Notes: generated by a model not told the origin, from the letters alone. A stretch of 64,000 bases of DNA from Moniliophthora roreri (GCA_001466705.2 LATX02000211.1:1488001-1552000), one strand, 5' to 3'. Positions 23,335 through 35,544 are shown, counted from the first letter of the stretch. Program-made: numbers and translations.

Positions 23335-25998
23335 ATGGAAAATGATGACAACTATTATGCCAGCCCCTCTGCAAACCCACCTTTACTTAAAAAGGGAAAA
23401 ATAGGTGTGAGCAGCACCTTGAGAGCTTACTGCTCCTGGCATAATACAACACATTCAGAAACCGAATGTTTTGACATCGACCAAGAGATAGTAAGTAAGG
23501 ACAAGAGAAAAGCTAAAGAATTCTTTAGTACAACCACTGAACAATCAATGATTGATCCAGACTCTACCTTTCTCAAGGAATCTAGAGATATGGTTGATCA
23601 ATCTCTGATTGATACTACTATTAGACAATTGTCTAATGAATTTTTGGGCAACCCAGGTCCTTCAGAATCTACTTTGAATTCTTTGGAATTCACTTCTTCC
23701 AATCCGGAGAACACAGCTGGATTATCTGTTACAGAGCCAACTTAGCCTAACAAGACTACTCTCTGGACTGATCTCAAAGTCTGTGGATGGCATGGAATGC
23801 ATCACCCAGAATCAGCATGCTCCTTCACTGGTATTGAAACATGGGATCAAAAGCCTAGTTGGTCTGATCTGCTGAGGCTAGAAAATCCTTCCCCACCTTT
23901 GCCCATACCAGTTCAAGTACCACCACCACAAGGATCATTCATGATTAAAGATGCTGTGATTTACAAACACGACCTGGAATTTGTTTTCATTTCAACTTTC
24001 AAAGATGAGGACATAGAAATCAAACTGGAACTATCTGATCATACTCTATCTGTCACAAAGAAGGACGATCTGGAAGATGCTGATCCCAACACATTCTTCT
24101 ATATTGGGAATGGAAACAGGAATCATATCAGCTCTTTCTATAATCCATTTGTTCCACCTACACCACCTCCTGAAGTCAAACGATGGGAAGAAGAACACAA
24201 GTATGATTACAAGTGTAACCAAGCAGATTATTATGATTGGTATGGTCCAGGCCCTATTACATTTTCAGGTACTAATCAAACTAAACAGAACAACATTGAA
24301 ACCAATGTCTTTTATAAGAACATTGAAGATTGTGTTGTGAATGTTTGTGCAACCAATATGTTCTGTACCTTAGTTGATTGTACTAGTAATAGTGTGAAAT
24401 CAAACTCTGCTTATTGGGTTCTTGATTCTGCTGCAACCAACCACATAAGTCCACATATTGGAGATTTTTCTGAACTACATGAGATAAACCCTATTGCCAT
24501 ACAGGGTGTTAATGGTGGTGATACAATTACTAAAGCTGGCACTGTTATCATATCTCATCAGAACTCCAATAATGTTATACATCAAGTCAAACTTTCTCCA
24601 GTTTACTATCATCCAAAATCCACATTCTGACTCCTGGCTGGAATCAAATTCACAATGAGAGGTTGTGATATTATCTACTCTCACCTGGAAACCTCTATTC
24701 AAGGGAAATCAGGTGAACTACTCATGTCCCTATTCTCTGGACATGATAAGTACAAGTTTACCTACCTGGAGACATGGATTGAGCATCTCAATGTTCTCCA
24801 GACCCTTGCTGCTGCTACACGGAAAGCAGTAGACACTGTTGTTGCACACAATCACTTTGGTCACATCCCTGAGCCAATTTTGCGCAAATGCACCACAGCA
24901 TGTAATGGTTTTTCCATGTGAGGATCGCTGATGTTTGAGCACCCTCGCACTGGATGTGCTTATGGGGGCATAAAGCAACAGTCATATCCAAGCTCAATGA
25001 AACAAGCAACGGAGATCCTAGAACTAATCCATATGGATCTAGTGGAGTTCCCCATAGTATCATACTCTAATCAATTCAAATATGTGCTCACCATTCTTGA
25101 TGACTACTCTAGTCATGGCTGGTCAGCTTTACAAAAATCAAAAACACAATTAGAAACTCTAGCTTCCTTTAAGGCATTTCAACAGCAGGTTGAAAAGCAA
25201 ACTGGAAAGCATATTAAAACTATGCATATTGATCATGGGGGAGAATTCTTTGGAACCATATTCCAGTGTTATCTTAAAGATTCTGGCATATGAATACAGT
25301 ATTCCACTCCACATGAGCATCAACAGGCTGGCAGGATTGAGTGCTTTAATGGGATTATCTGGGAAAAATCTGAGAAATTCTGTTTCAAAGCATGTCTTCC
25401 CACTGCCTGGTGGACTTTTATGTTCCAGATTGCTGTTCATGTCTATAACAGGACTCCAAATAAGCACTTGGCATGGAAAACACCTATTGAAGCCTTCAAA
25501 ACCAAGAAACTGGATGTTTCTTATTTCCAAACACCTGGTTGCAGTGCCTATGTCTACCTTGACAAAGAACTTCATGCACATAAGCTAGCACCTAAAACAG
25601 AGAAAATGATCCTTGTCAGATATGTGCCAGGATCAAAGGCTTGGCTCTTTATTCGAAACACAGAGAGGACCTTCATTTCATCTACAGCAATTTTTGATGA
25701 AAGTGACTTTCCAAAGTGCAAAACAACATCTATCAAATCAGCACTTATTAAACATGCCAACAACATTCCTTTACCATCTTCCTTATCACATGACACTGAC
25801 CACTTTATTTCTGATCAGGACACCAATCACCAACCCAATCAAGAGGTTATTACTGATACAGATCATCCTGCAGCACCTGATCCTAGTCATGAGGATCTTG
25901 ATGATCATGAACTAGCCAATAACATACCAATTCCAGCACCTGCGTCACATCAGCAGTTAGAACTCAGGTGTTCCCAGCGACCTACTCAAGTCCCAAAC
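23335..25998 (+). mobile_element. Ty1/copia-type element: gag end, protease and integrase, no reverse transcriptase
   Basis: The parts in order are a gag-like segment with CSWHNTTHSETECFDI (23430-23475), the protease core YWVLDSAATNHISPHIGDFS (near 24412), a pre-integrase zinc segment (HNHFGHIPEPILRKCTTACN), and the integrase (IHMDLVEFP, TILDDYSSHGWSALQKS, MHIDHGGEFFG, QQAGRIECFNG), then the typical NRTPNKHLAWKTPIEAF and AYVYLDKELHAHKLAP. Stops interrupt it at 23743, 24628, 24919 and 25291. Protease-integrase order before RT is the copia arrangement. RT and RNase H are missing: an LTR-like sequence starts at 25999. The element cannot be autonomous. Confidence 0.85.
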
Positions 25999-26380
25999 TG
26001 CTAATACACCAATTTTATAAACCTTTCAAATTCTACACATATAAGTGTTGTTTGGACATATTTAAACAGTTGAAATGATAAGAAACATGGAAATAGAAGG
26101 ACTGATATGAGCTCAAGTAGTCAGTCAAAACCTATATATGCTTGATGGCATGAAGCTATAAGTTAATGGAACTTACAGTACACCCCACATGGGTACCAAG
26201 TCACTTATAGACTCTCAAAACTATGCCTTGAGCCTCCCAAAACCTGTAGGGACCTCTATACAGTGTGTTCAAAAGAGACACATTGGTAGTTGAACATATA
26301 TATGGTGTATTAAGGGGATATTTTATGTTTAAACAACCTTCATTTACTCTCAGAGAGCTTCTTCAAGCTCAGGATAATAC
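25999..26380 (+). repeat. LTR copy, cut at an N
   Basis: Direct-repeat match to 27394-27777 (TAATACACCAATTTTATAAA ... CTTCAAGCTCAGGATAATAC). Similarity ends exactly at the N at 26381. It begins TG, as LTRs do. It follows the copia integrase without RT between. Confidence 0.65.
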
Positions 26381-26381
26381 N

Positions 26382-27173
26382 GCCCACTATGCTCTCTACA
26401 CACTCCAACAAACTTATTTGTTTGACTATCCCAATGCACTCTCCTCTCAACCACAATCTCATCCAACATCAAGATAGTGAGAATAATCCCTTCTGAAGAC
26501 TGAATCAACTCTGCCAAACCACTTGACAATGATGTATCAAAGTTCTGGTTGATCTTGGCATGAACAGAGCTAAGGGCTGAAGCAACCATAGGTGGTATAT
26601 GTGAGGTGTTTCAGAGGGTAGTCATGCCAGGGATCCCTAGAGCACAGTGAGCTATTTCTGCCACTCAAATGCCTCTGATCCTCTATAGCAATATCCCTAT
26701 CATCATTGTTTCCTCTGTGTAACTTTTAGGCTTATACAGTCCCTTTGCAGCCTTCTCATACATTGAAAGAATCCCATGTATGCCAGTGTTGTTATTCAGC
26801 ACAACAGAGAGTAACTGGTCCACATTCTTCACATTTCCTGTCAACATTGCCACCAACAACTAGTCTGACCCTACAGAATTCAAGACTTCTTTAAGACAAC
26901 TACAGCACTCAGTATACTGAAAAAGGTCCTAGACCAATTTCTACAAAGAGCTCAGCACAGGCACACCCTTTGCTAAGACTCTAAGTGTGTCACAACCTGA
27001 TACCCAACACAGGCCACACTCCAAGTGCCCAAGGCTCCTTCTTGGTGTAAATTGTCTCTTAGAAAAGTGCTATTACACACTCAAGATGTTACTCTTATCT
27101 CTTATGACACAAGTTCATTATCAGATTTCTATCTCTCTGGAGTCACTCAGAACCAATCTTCAGGGCCTGAAGT
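26382..27173 (-). pseudogene. Unrecognised repeat-borne coding fragment
   Basis: Minus-strand frame with MVASALSSVHAKINQNFDTS, SSGLAELIQSSEGIILTI, LMLDEIVVERRVHWDSQTNK and FVGVCREHSG (26589-26380). Further upstream frames are broken by stops (27170-26590). The motif LMLDEI ... W-[D]-x-TNKFVGVCREH resembles a transposase-associated motif seen in mushroom repeats and, loosely, the P-element/THAP9 type 'DEM' motif; that link is only an impression. The left end is the N at 26381. Confidence 0.35.
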
Positions 27174-27393
27174 GAGGAAGCAAAACTGGAATGGCATACA
27201 AATTTATACACCAAACAAACTTGTCATGTATTCACAATCAGAGGGTGCAGAGTTACTTGAGTATATATGCATATCTAGCTGTCTTTATATGGTCCATAGA
27301 ATATATCTACAGAAAATTAGAAATAATGTCCAATAATTCAGAAAATAGTAAATGAGTGACAGAGATGCTAAAAGAGGGAATATTCAGATGTCA
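27174..27393 (-). repeat. Inverted LTR fragment of the family at 22128-22337
   Basis: Reverse complement of the 22.1-22.3 kb sequence, extended at its 3' end to TTCCTCACTTCA with GGCCCTGAAG behind it (possible primer-binding side). It abuts the TG of the LTR at 27394. Confidence 0.6.
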
Positions 27394-28428
27394 TGGTAAT
27401 ATACCAATTTTATAAACCTTTCAAATTCTACACATATAAGTGTTGTTCAGACATATTTAAACAGTTGAAATGATAAGAAACATGGAAATGGAAGGACTGA
27501 TATGAGCCCGAGTAGTCAGTCAAAACCTATATATGCTTGATGGCACAAAGCTATAAGTTAATTGTACTTACTGTATGCCCCACATGGGTACCAAGTCACT
27601 TATAGACTCTCAATATTGTGCATTGAGCCTCCCAAAACCTGTAGAGACCTCCATATGGTGTGTTCAAGAGAGACACATTGGTAGTTGAACATATATAGAG
27701 TATATCAAGGGGATATTTTACTTTTAAACAATCTTCAATTACTCTCAGAGAGCTCCTTCAAGCTCAGGATGATACCTATGATATACCAAGAGAAAAGATA
27801 TGACAATATCTAAGTCAGATATATGATGGAGTATTAGCTCAAGTATATGATCACTCTGCATTCCGAGATGGTGATGCAATGATCCCTCCAAAGATAGGAG
27901 AAAGTGATAAGATGGAAATCAGATAGGATCGATAGACGAGAAAAGACACATGAGAGATAAGCATGAGTCAGTCCAATAGGACAGATGGAACAAGGAAATA
28001 CACAATGACTCCTATGGAAGTTGAGAGTATTTCTGACTATTGAAAAATGGGATAAGGAACTCCTAGGCAGTAGCAACGGATTCTGAACCTAGATACCCAT
28101 ATACCACACAGAGGGCCTAGCTCAAGTCATGCTTCTGATACCCGAGATTGTATTTATTGGTGACCCACATACCTATATATGGTATGGGATTACTATTGTG
28201 ACAAGGGACTGAACCCATATATGTTCATTTTGTGATTTTTCCTGTGACCAGTATGATATATACTTATTATTATAATTTTAATATAGATGTTTGTTTCCAG
28301 CAGTATATAAGGACAGCCATTTTGTAGGTGGGAGAAAGAGGAATCTGCCCCACCACTATGCAATATTTGTATGTGGCTATTGTTTGTGTAGAGAAATCAC
28401 ATTTGATCGGATTTTCCTCCTTACATCA
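27394..28428 (+). repeat. Long LTR (about 1.03 kb, TG...CA)
   Basis: Starts TGGTAATATACCAATTTTAT, repeats 25999-26380 in its first 384 bases, carries a TATA-like GCAGTATATAAGGACAGCC near 28296 and ends CTCCTTACATCA at 28428, followed by GGCCCTAGGG. The same TCA/GGCCCT boundary is seen in the inverted LTR at 27174. The full-length reading is inferred from the ends; no partner of equal length is in the window. Confidence 0.6.
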
Positions 28429-28609
28429 GGCCCTAGGGACTCAGAGTAGACCTAGTTGAGATATAAGACTATATACCAAACTTGATAGTGATGCGAAAGC
28501 CAGATATTCTGTCTGCGCTTTAGTGGATAGTCATTTTCAAGTCAAGAGAAGACTTTGTATCAGAAAGTTTTGGTGGCTTTCTGGAGGCAGCTAGTGTTTT
28601 GCTAGTGTT

Positions 28610-28740
28610 GACACATCTTAGAGAGGGCTCAGGCTATGAGAGTAGAAGTTTTCCTGCTTAAGTGTGTTCTAAATTGAGTAGACACATCTTAGAGAGGGCT
28701 CAGGCTACCAGAGTAGAAGTTTTCTGGCTTAAGTGTGTTA
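28610..28740. repeat. 71-bp tandem duplication
   Basis: Two adjacent copies beginning GACACATCTTAGAGAGGGCT (28610 and 28681) with a few differences. Non-coding; it lies just inside the LTR at 28428. Confidence 0.85.
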
Positions 28741-30499
28741 CAGATCACAACCAAGAGGGTTATATCCAGTACAAGGGGTACTGTAGTCTTTGATTACTTG
28801 GGTTATCACTTCAGGGTAGTCTTACCATTGCCTCAGTGCAATTAGCTGTTGTATTTAGGCTTGATTGAGATAATAGAAACTAGAAAACACATAATAAAAA
28901 CAAATTATTAAACAAATATATCCTTATAGTCTCTATGTTAATAAACGAATACATGCTTATTTGGTTCACAAACATCAAATAGAGTCTAAGTGCAGTAACT
29001 CTGATCATGCCAAACCATACTCTGCACATCACCATGCACACACATAGACAATAGTAGAGCAGAATCTGATCAACAGATCAGCTCTTTGTGTAGCACAATC
29101 AAGTGGTATTAATGGTGAAGAGGCAGTGACTCTATCTGCTATAAAGAGCTGCTACATGCTATCTCCACTCTAAAATGCTCTCTAAAAAGGGCTTCTGCAA
29201 CTAAAAGCTGCTACTAAACCCACACACACACACAACACACACCAAAACCCACAATAGAGGCTACTATGAGTGATAAAATACTGTATAAGTCCACTAAGAG
29301 ACTGAGTCTGTCTCAAGTGTAATTTGGGGTGCAAAGGGGACAGAACCCTTTTAAACTTTCAATTGACTAGCTTGGGTTGGTATATGGTTGTAGAGCCTAA
29401 AGACTCTGGTTAGGACGACTCAAGTATTGTACTCAAGGGTCACAAAGTATAGGTTTTAAAACAAGTGGTTTATTGGTTGGTTTGTAACTGAAGGTATACA
29501 GTGAGGCAAGATATATATATAAATCTCAGCTCTACTAGAAGCGATAGACTGGCAAGTGTGTAGACTTGGTCTATGAAAGCTGTGTGGAGGTCTAAATCAA
29601 TGCTGCGTGGGGCTATAATGTGCAAGTACCAGTCAGTGCTTGAGCCTGCATCTACAAGTACAGCTCTTTATATACAGAATGATAATTGGAAATAACAAAA
29701 TAAAAGATAAACAAGTGTGATCTAGTTTAGAGTATAAATTGTATGTGTTCATGCATAAAAGTCCAATTCCACATAGCAATTAGCTATGTTGGGTATATTT
29801 AGTGACCAAACAGTCAGTTTATTAATTTTGGACCCTGCACAGAGCATTGCTGGGTCAAATGATCCTTCCACATAGCTACTTCTGCATAGCTACTGGTTCT
29901 GGACCAGTTTTATATATGGGAACATTTCTTGTTCTGCTGGTTTACTTCCACATAGCTGCTTTCTACCATCGGATTGGTAGATATCATGGTCTAGACATCC
30001 ATCATATTCAATCTCCTTCCATTCTGCATACAACCTTATAGGTCACTATATCTGCCTGGGAGGGTCTCCAAAGCTCCATGTAGGAACAAGTTCTAACTGT
30101 GTACTAGTTTTTGATAGTAATAATGAAATGACAAGTCTCTTGACACATTATTATGCAATGTGATCACAAAGCAAACAATCTAGTGCACTTAGACTGTGGA
30201 TCCCACTGATATCTATTCCTTTGTATTCAGAATTAGTGGTTTCTGGCCTGTTTTTATTGACTAAGAATCCTCACAGTGATGCTTCACTGTAATGTAGAGA
30301 GCTAGTATAGTCTACCAACCTCATCTAAATTGTGTTACAGTGTCAATTATTAGACTTATTAGACTCGGTGCTTAAAGCTTTAGATGCTGTATTGGAGCTC
30401 TTGAGTTATCAAGTCACATAGATATCACATGTACTCTGGGCTCTTTTTCTAGTATTTGACGCAAAAAGTGCATGATTTTGTGTCTAGGCCAAAATTAGG
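28741..30499. other. AT-rich, CpG-poor stretch without a gene
   Basis: No supported coding region. Contains a short CA microsatellite (29221-29243). The sequence may be the untranslated leader and body of the element behind the LTR at 27394, but no domain is readable. Confidence 0.5.
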
Positions 30500-31413
30500 C
30501 ACATCAATGGAGTCTGGCCATTAGGGTATCTGACCATATCTGTGCAGGTATCTTCATCTCCAGGTGTTCTGGACTCTATAATTTGTATTTTCTCTTTTCT
30601 AAGGTGGGTCTCTACAAGTGGATGGCTGTATCTGTCCCATTTCTTACAGTATTTCCCTTTCTAGCATCCATATGTTGGTAGTGGTCTAGACACCAAAGTT
30701 TTCAAGGTTGGAACTCACTGTTACTGTTTCTATCTCCTTTGACAATGCACACTCAGTCTTGATTAAGACTTATTACACATTAGATATTCTTTGTATGTCT
30801 CATAGTATCTGTCTGTAGGTAGTGGATGTCCTTTGGAAGTGATTTCCTCCTTTCCAAGATGGCTTTATATCTAGTTAGTTTATTTCATATTGTTTTGCCG
30901 CCTTTGAAATCTTTATTAAGAGATTGTCTGCTTTGACTTTGATCTGTATATTGACTTTGGAGGATAATCGTTCTTTGATTGTTTCTGTTCTAAGTTGTCT
31001 TTCTGTTTTAATGTCTCCTCTAAGTACCTCTGTACTGTTTGACTGCATGTTGCACTTTGCAGATGTCATAGAAAGTTAAAATAGAAATTAAAATCCCATT
31101 GATAGCACTTTGAGAGCTTGGTTAACTAGCCAATGTGTTCATTGGGCCATAGTTATGTTCCCTACAGGTTTCAGGAGTGATCCACTTTGGATCTGATACA
31201 TAGATAAGTCAGAAAGTATAGCTTAGACACCTCTGTATAGCATATTATATAGCTCTTTGTACTTTCCAATGCACTATAGCTTCTCTAAGGCAATGACTAG
31301 CAGACCAGACTCACTCTACTCCTTATTACCCATTATCTTGTATTATATTAAAGTGTTCTGATTCAAAAGTAATGTAAAACGAATAAAATTGAGTCTTTTC
31401 TAGGTTTGCCATA
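30500..31413 (+). repeat. 0.9 kb dispersed repeat, copy 3
   Basis: Same orientation as copy 2. It starts near GAGTCTGGCCATTAGGGTAT and ends CATATTAGC. Both reading-frame runs noted in copy 1 persist here in diverged form (LRKEKIQIIESRTPG on minus; ALTLICILTLEDNRSLIVSV on plus). Confidence 0.75.
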
Positions 31414-31414
31414 T

Positions 31415-31930
31415 TAGCAGCTACAAGAGAAGCAAAGTTTTGATACCTATCTTGAGCACTGTAATTTCAGTCCCTCTGGCAGAATGTGGGTTAGCATATA
31501 ATGAACATGTGAAGTTTTGATCCTCACCTTGAGTATTGAAATTTTGGTGCTCCTCATTGTAACAGAGCAACCCAAAAGTTATCAGCTTGGTGTTGAGCAT
31601 TGTAATTTCATTCCCTCTGGCAGTGATGCAGGTCAGCAGCTGCTAGAGAAGTGAAATTTTGATACTCAGCTTGAGTGTTGAAATTTTGATGCTCCCTTGT
31701 TGATTGGAAATATAACTGTAATTTCATTCTGTATGGCAGAGTGCAGGTTAGTAGGTGCTGGAGGAGTGAAATTTTGATACTTACACTTGAGTGTTGAATT
31801 TTTTGGTCCTTTTTTGTTAGCTGGAAATAGAACTGCAATTCCAGATCAGGACTTGAGCCTTGTAATTTTATTCCTTGCCAGAATGAGCTTAGCAGCTGCA
31901 ATGAACAAGCTTTTGATATGCCTGAGAGTT
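31415..31930. repeat. Degenerate tandem repeat, about four units of 110-170 bases
   Basis: Units share the order CAGCTGC-AGAGAAGTGAAATT, TTTGATACT, CTTGAGTGTTGAAATTTTG and TTGTAATTTCATTCCCTCTG. Spacing varies between units. No function apparent. Confidence 0.6.
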
Positions 31931-32026
31931 CTGGGCCTTGAGCTACAAAATCCGCTTTCTGTCAGCAGGCTGTTATCAGCAGCTAGAAACTCTCCATTCT
32001 ATCTGTTCCTTCCACCACTTTGACAT

Positions 32027-32880
32027 TCAACCACAGAACAAAATAGCACAGTAGATCTCCTCATTCAGCAGCTGGAGCTCTTCCCACAATTGCTGTGCTT
32101 GTGCTCTTACTTTGCACTGAGGGTCAGTTTGAATCAATAGAATTAGAGCATTATACTTACTAGCTACAATTTGATGTGTTTGATCCTCTGCTTCAACCTC
32201 TTCTCTTCTGAAGAACCATATCCATGATAGTGATGTATTCTTGGAGAGAAGGCTTCCCTTGACAGAATTCCATTGATGTAAGAAGCACTTACTCCTGCAC
32301 ATAGCTGGTCTGCTTAGTAAACAGCCATCTCATGACAGAGTAACCTCTCATTGAACCCTCTAATATCCTCCAGCTTCAACACTCAGAGTAACCTCTCCCA
32401 GTCTCTAGTTCTCCACAATGCAAGCAGAGCCTCTTGAGCTGTGCAGTAATGGTCACAGTTGGACTGAATCCTAGCCTCAATCTGATCTCAAAGACCACAA
32501 GCCTTTGTGTAGGCTCCCTATGAGGGAGTGACCTGAGAGCTGTTTCAGTATGCAATGCTTTGAGCACAGAGCAAGTCTGTGATATTTCCTAGGCACTCAT
32601 GAACTTGTGCATAGTGAAGTTGGTCCTCAAGTTCAATCATCTCCTTAGAGCAGATAACCAACTGAATGGTTTCACTCAGTCTGCTTGGTAGAAGGAGTTT
32701 GATGTTTTCAGGCTTGTCTGTTTCATCTTCCATCAGGGTGGGCATGTGCAAGGCAAGGGTGGGTATATAGAGGAGTTGGGTTTGATGGAAATGGCATATG
32801 CAGTTGAGGAGCAATGTTGGATGCAATAAGAGGTTTGTTTCCTGCACAATGGTGGGTTTTGTCACTGTGGCAGCATGACG
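32027..32880 (-). pseudogene. C-terminal remnant of a KDZ (Kyakuja-Dileera-Zisupton) type transposase
   Basis: Minus-strand fragments in order: NIKLLLPSRLSETIQLVICS, then ELEDQLHYAQVHECLGNI (32720-32590); AQEALLALWRTRDWERLL, then LKLEDIRGFNERLL (about 32430-32340); and LSWIWFFRREEVEAEDQTHQ, then VRAQAQQLWEELQLLNEEI (32240-32050). Mushroom KDZ transposases end with this same series: a 'LPS-LP' stretch, a 'RLR-AQA-AL-LR' helix, 'RALLAL-GDW--LR-L--EDIRG', 'SWIW' and a final heptad helix. Many stops break it. The catalytic part and CxC zinc domains are not in the window. Assignment is from memory of the family. Confidence 0.55.
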
Positions 32881-33645
32881 TAGTTGTCATCTATATATCA
32901 GGTTAACAGAGAATCAAGAGATGGAAAACATAATACATACTGTGCACCTCTGATCTCCAGCCCTTTGAGAATCATTGCACTGGCAGTAGTCTGCTTTTTG
33001 TTCTCCCCACCAATTTCATGCTTATGATCTTCTTCAGCTAGCCTCTTCTTGAACTTTGTGATAGTAATGACTGTAATGCAGGTAAGTACTGTGCAAGTCT
33101 TTAGCAATCCAGCTTGAGAGCAAAAAAATCATCTACCTTTCATGTTCACTCTTACTGACTCTCTGCTTGCCTTCCACATCAAGTAGGTTCCACAAAGTTT
33201 GTAACAGCATTATCAAGGCTTCAGGTTGGCAAAATTGGGTGTTTAAGGGTGAGTAAGGCATTGCATTATGATAAGGATTTCTTTACTAACTTAGCTTTAC
33301 AATAGCAGCAGTTAATCTCTGCTTTGTTTCTACAAAGCATGAGTCTACAATCTGAAAATAGAAGCAGATTACTTACTTATGATGATATTTAAGGCATTCT
33401 AGAGCTTTAGCAGCCTTTCTTTTCTCAGCAGTACAATGGATGTGATGACAAGGTATGATGGTAGAGAGTAAAGTGCAAGCAAAAGGCATTTTTGCTGCAC
33501 ATTCCACTCAACCTTTTTGATAGGTTAACATGTAGAGAGTTACAGTCCTGTATTTGGCTCAGTAGCCATTGCAGGCTCTGGCCATGAGCATCTTGATTTT
33601 GTTGGAATTTTTATGTTTGGCATCAAGTCAAATTCGGTATGACAT
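32881..33645. other. No gene seen
   Basis: CpG-poor, frames short and unconvincing. A weak minus-strand frame (RLAEEDHKHEIGGENKKQT, about 33040-32980) might be an upstream scrap of the KDZ remnant. Confidence 0.4.
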
Positions 33646-35025
33646 CACACAAAATGTCAAGTTGGTATAACCCCCAACACCCACAAGGACACTCTATAAC
33701 AGGGCAATGCTGGGTAATGGGGGTTATGATGTAGGTAGGGGGGCGGGTGGTTTTAGCCTCCTGTTATTGGCTACAACCCCTTGCTGATCTGACACAACCT
33801 TCAAGATCTGGAGTGGCTGGTAATATGAGTTTGTGCTGAGTTAAAGGTAGATATACCAAGTTACCATCTGTACAACTAGTTAGGTACATTGTTTCAGATA
33901 ATTGAGAGACTAACAGGTTATGTGTGTGATTGACTGGTTAGTGCAGTCACAACCACCTATTACTGGTAATGGTGGGTAATGGGTGGTTAAGAGTGGTCTA
34001 GGGCAGTTTTACCAAAAATATCACAGTGCTAATCATTATCTCTGATATTCCTCAACTCAAATAGTTATAACTGGTGAAAAATATATATATATAACATATA
34101 TACACATACACATTCAGGTATACAGTAATAGTAATGTAACATAAGAATCTCAACATCCCACTACTTCCAGCAAGACTGCAAAAATGTTCATTAGCATGTG
34201 ATGGCACAAGAGAATGTCCAAAGAGTACATACCAGATAACTTGATGCAATTAATTTATAATAAGTCCACATCACAAGGATACTGTAATAGTAAGAGTCAG
34301 TTCATGAACAGGCATAGATAACAAGACTTACCAGGATGACCTTGACTCTAAGAGAGGAGATACAGCAACCAGAAATAGCAAGGGGATGATGGCAATGGCA
34401 ACAGCAGCAAGGAGAGGGGGGAGGGGAAAGAGGACAATGAGAGGGAGACAACAATGACAAAAAATAGTAATGGCAACAACAAGAGCTATAACAATGATGA
34501 GAGAGCTATGATGGTGACAGGAGAGCTATGATGGTGATGAGAGAGCAATGACAGTGACAGGAGAGCTATGACAGTGATGAGAGAGCTATGATGGCAATGG
34601 GAGAGCTATAATGATGATGGGAGAGCCATGACAGTGACAGGAGAGCTATGATGGAGATGGGAGAGCTATGAAAGGGATGGGAGAGCTATGATGGTGACAG
34701 GAGAGGTATGGAAACAACAGGAGATGGTGGTGGTATGGAAGAAAGAAAGAAAAATCAGAGTTTGAAAAGTAAATGGAATTTATACAAATGATCATGGGGG
34801 TCTACACTCACATGACAGTAGACTGGTAATCAGGTGGTTATAACCACTGCTAAACTACTCATATCCCCCCAAAACTGGTAAATACTAATCTCATGGAGGT
34901 TATATCTCCCCAAACTGATTATTATGAGTTGGGCTAGGGCTGTATCTACATAATACTAGGCACAGGTGAGTTTTTGGCATTAATTCCCTCTATAACTGGA
35001 TGTGCCATTTTGACATTTTGTGCAA
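33646..35025. mobile_element. Candidate non-autonomous DNA element with short terminal inverted repeats
   Basis: The left end CACACAAAATGTCAA (33646-33660) is mirrored by TGACATTTTGTGCAA at 35011-35025. Adjacent GGTATAACCCCC and its mirror are loosely kept. No reading frame longer than chance inside; the interior holds the 20-bp minisatellite. No target duplication could be fixed. Confidence 0.4.
34481..34720. repeat. 20-bp minisatellite, about 12 units
   Basis: Units such as GAGAGCTATGATGGTGACAG repeat with a period of exactly 20 bases. Variation is concentrated in the GATGGTGACAG half. A 20-base period is not a multiple of three, so it does not encode a repeated peptide. Confidence 0.9.
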
Positions 35026-35449
35026 TGGAGAACCATAAATATTAAGCACCCATACATACACTGCACCAATGGTAAGTTGATCACAGGAAATTGTGCTTGC
35101 TAGTTTGACCTACTGGCTAGGTGTGTAACAACAATTAGATTTTTAGAACTTCACCAGTTTGATATCCATCAGCAGCATTGTGAAGTAGAATCAAGTGCCC
35201 AAAATAATAATCATTCTTCCAGTACTTCTTGTATTCAACAATTTTTTTCTTCCTTTCTACACATACAAGGATTATTTCACCCATTTTTATACTAAATAAG
35301 TATCAGATGTCTTGGCTAAGCCTGTATCCTGCTCAAACACTGTCAAACTAGATATATATAACTGATAGTAGTCCTGTGGCCTATAGTTCGGTATACCCTT
35401 GGAGACTAGACACAAACACCAAAACCCAACATGAACCCTGCTAACTAGT

Positions 35450-35544
35450 TATAAGCCCCTGAAACTGGTTATAGACTCTGATAATCCAGCATATCTGGGT
35501 TATGCTGGGTTACAGTGGTTTATGACAAGTTTCAGGGGGTTATA
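35450..35544. repeat. Hairpin with about 17-bp arms
   Basis: TATAAGCCCCTGAAACT (about 35450-35467) pairs with AAGTTTCAGGGGGTTATA (35527-35544). GGTTATA-type motifs lie inside the loop. It could be a short MITE or transposon end. Confidence 0.5.

Noticed and set aside
28610..28740. Possible start of a repeat array
   Set aside because: Only two copies; a simple tandem duplication.
34481..34720. Regular repeats resembling a CRISPR array
   Set aside because: Units are contiguous 20-mers without spacers; a minisatellite in a eukaryotic genome.
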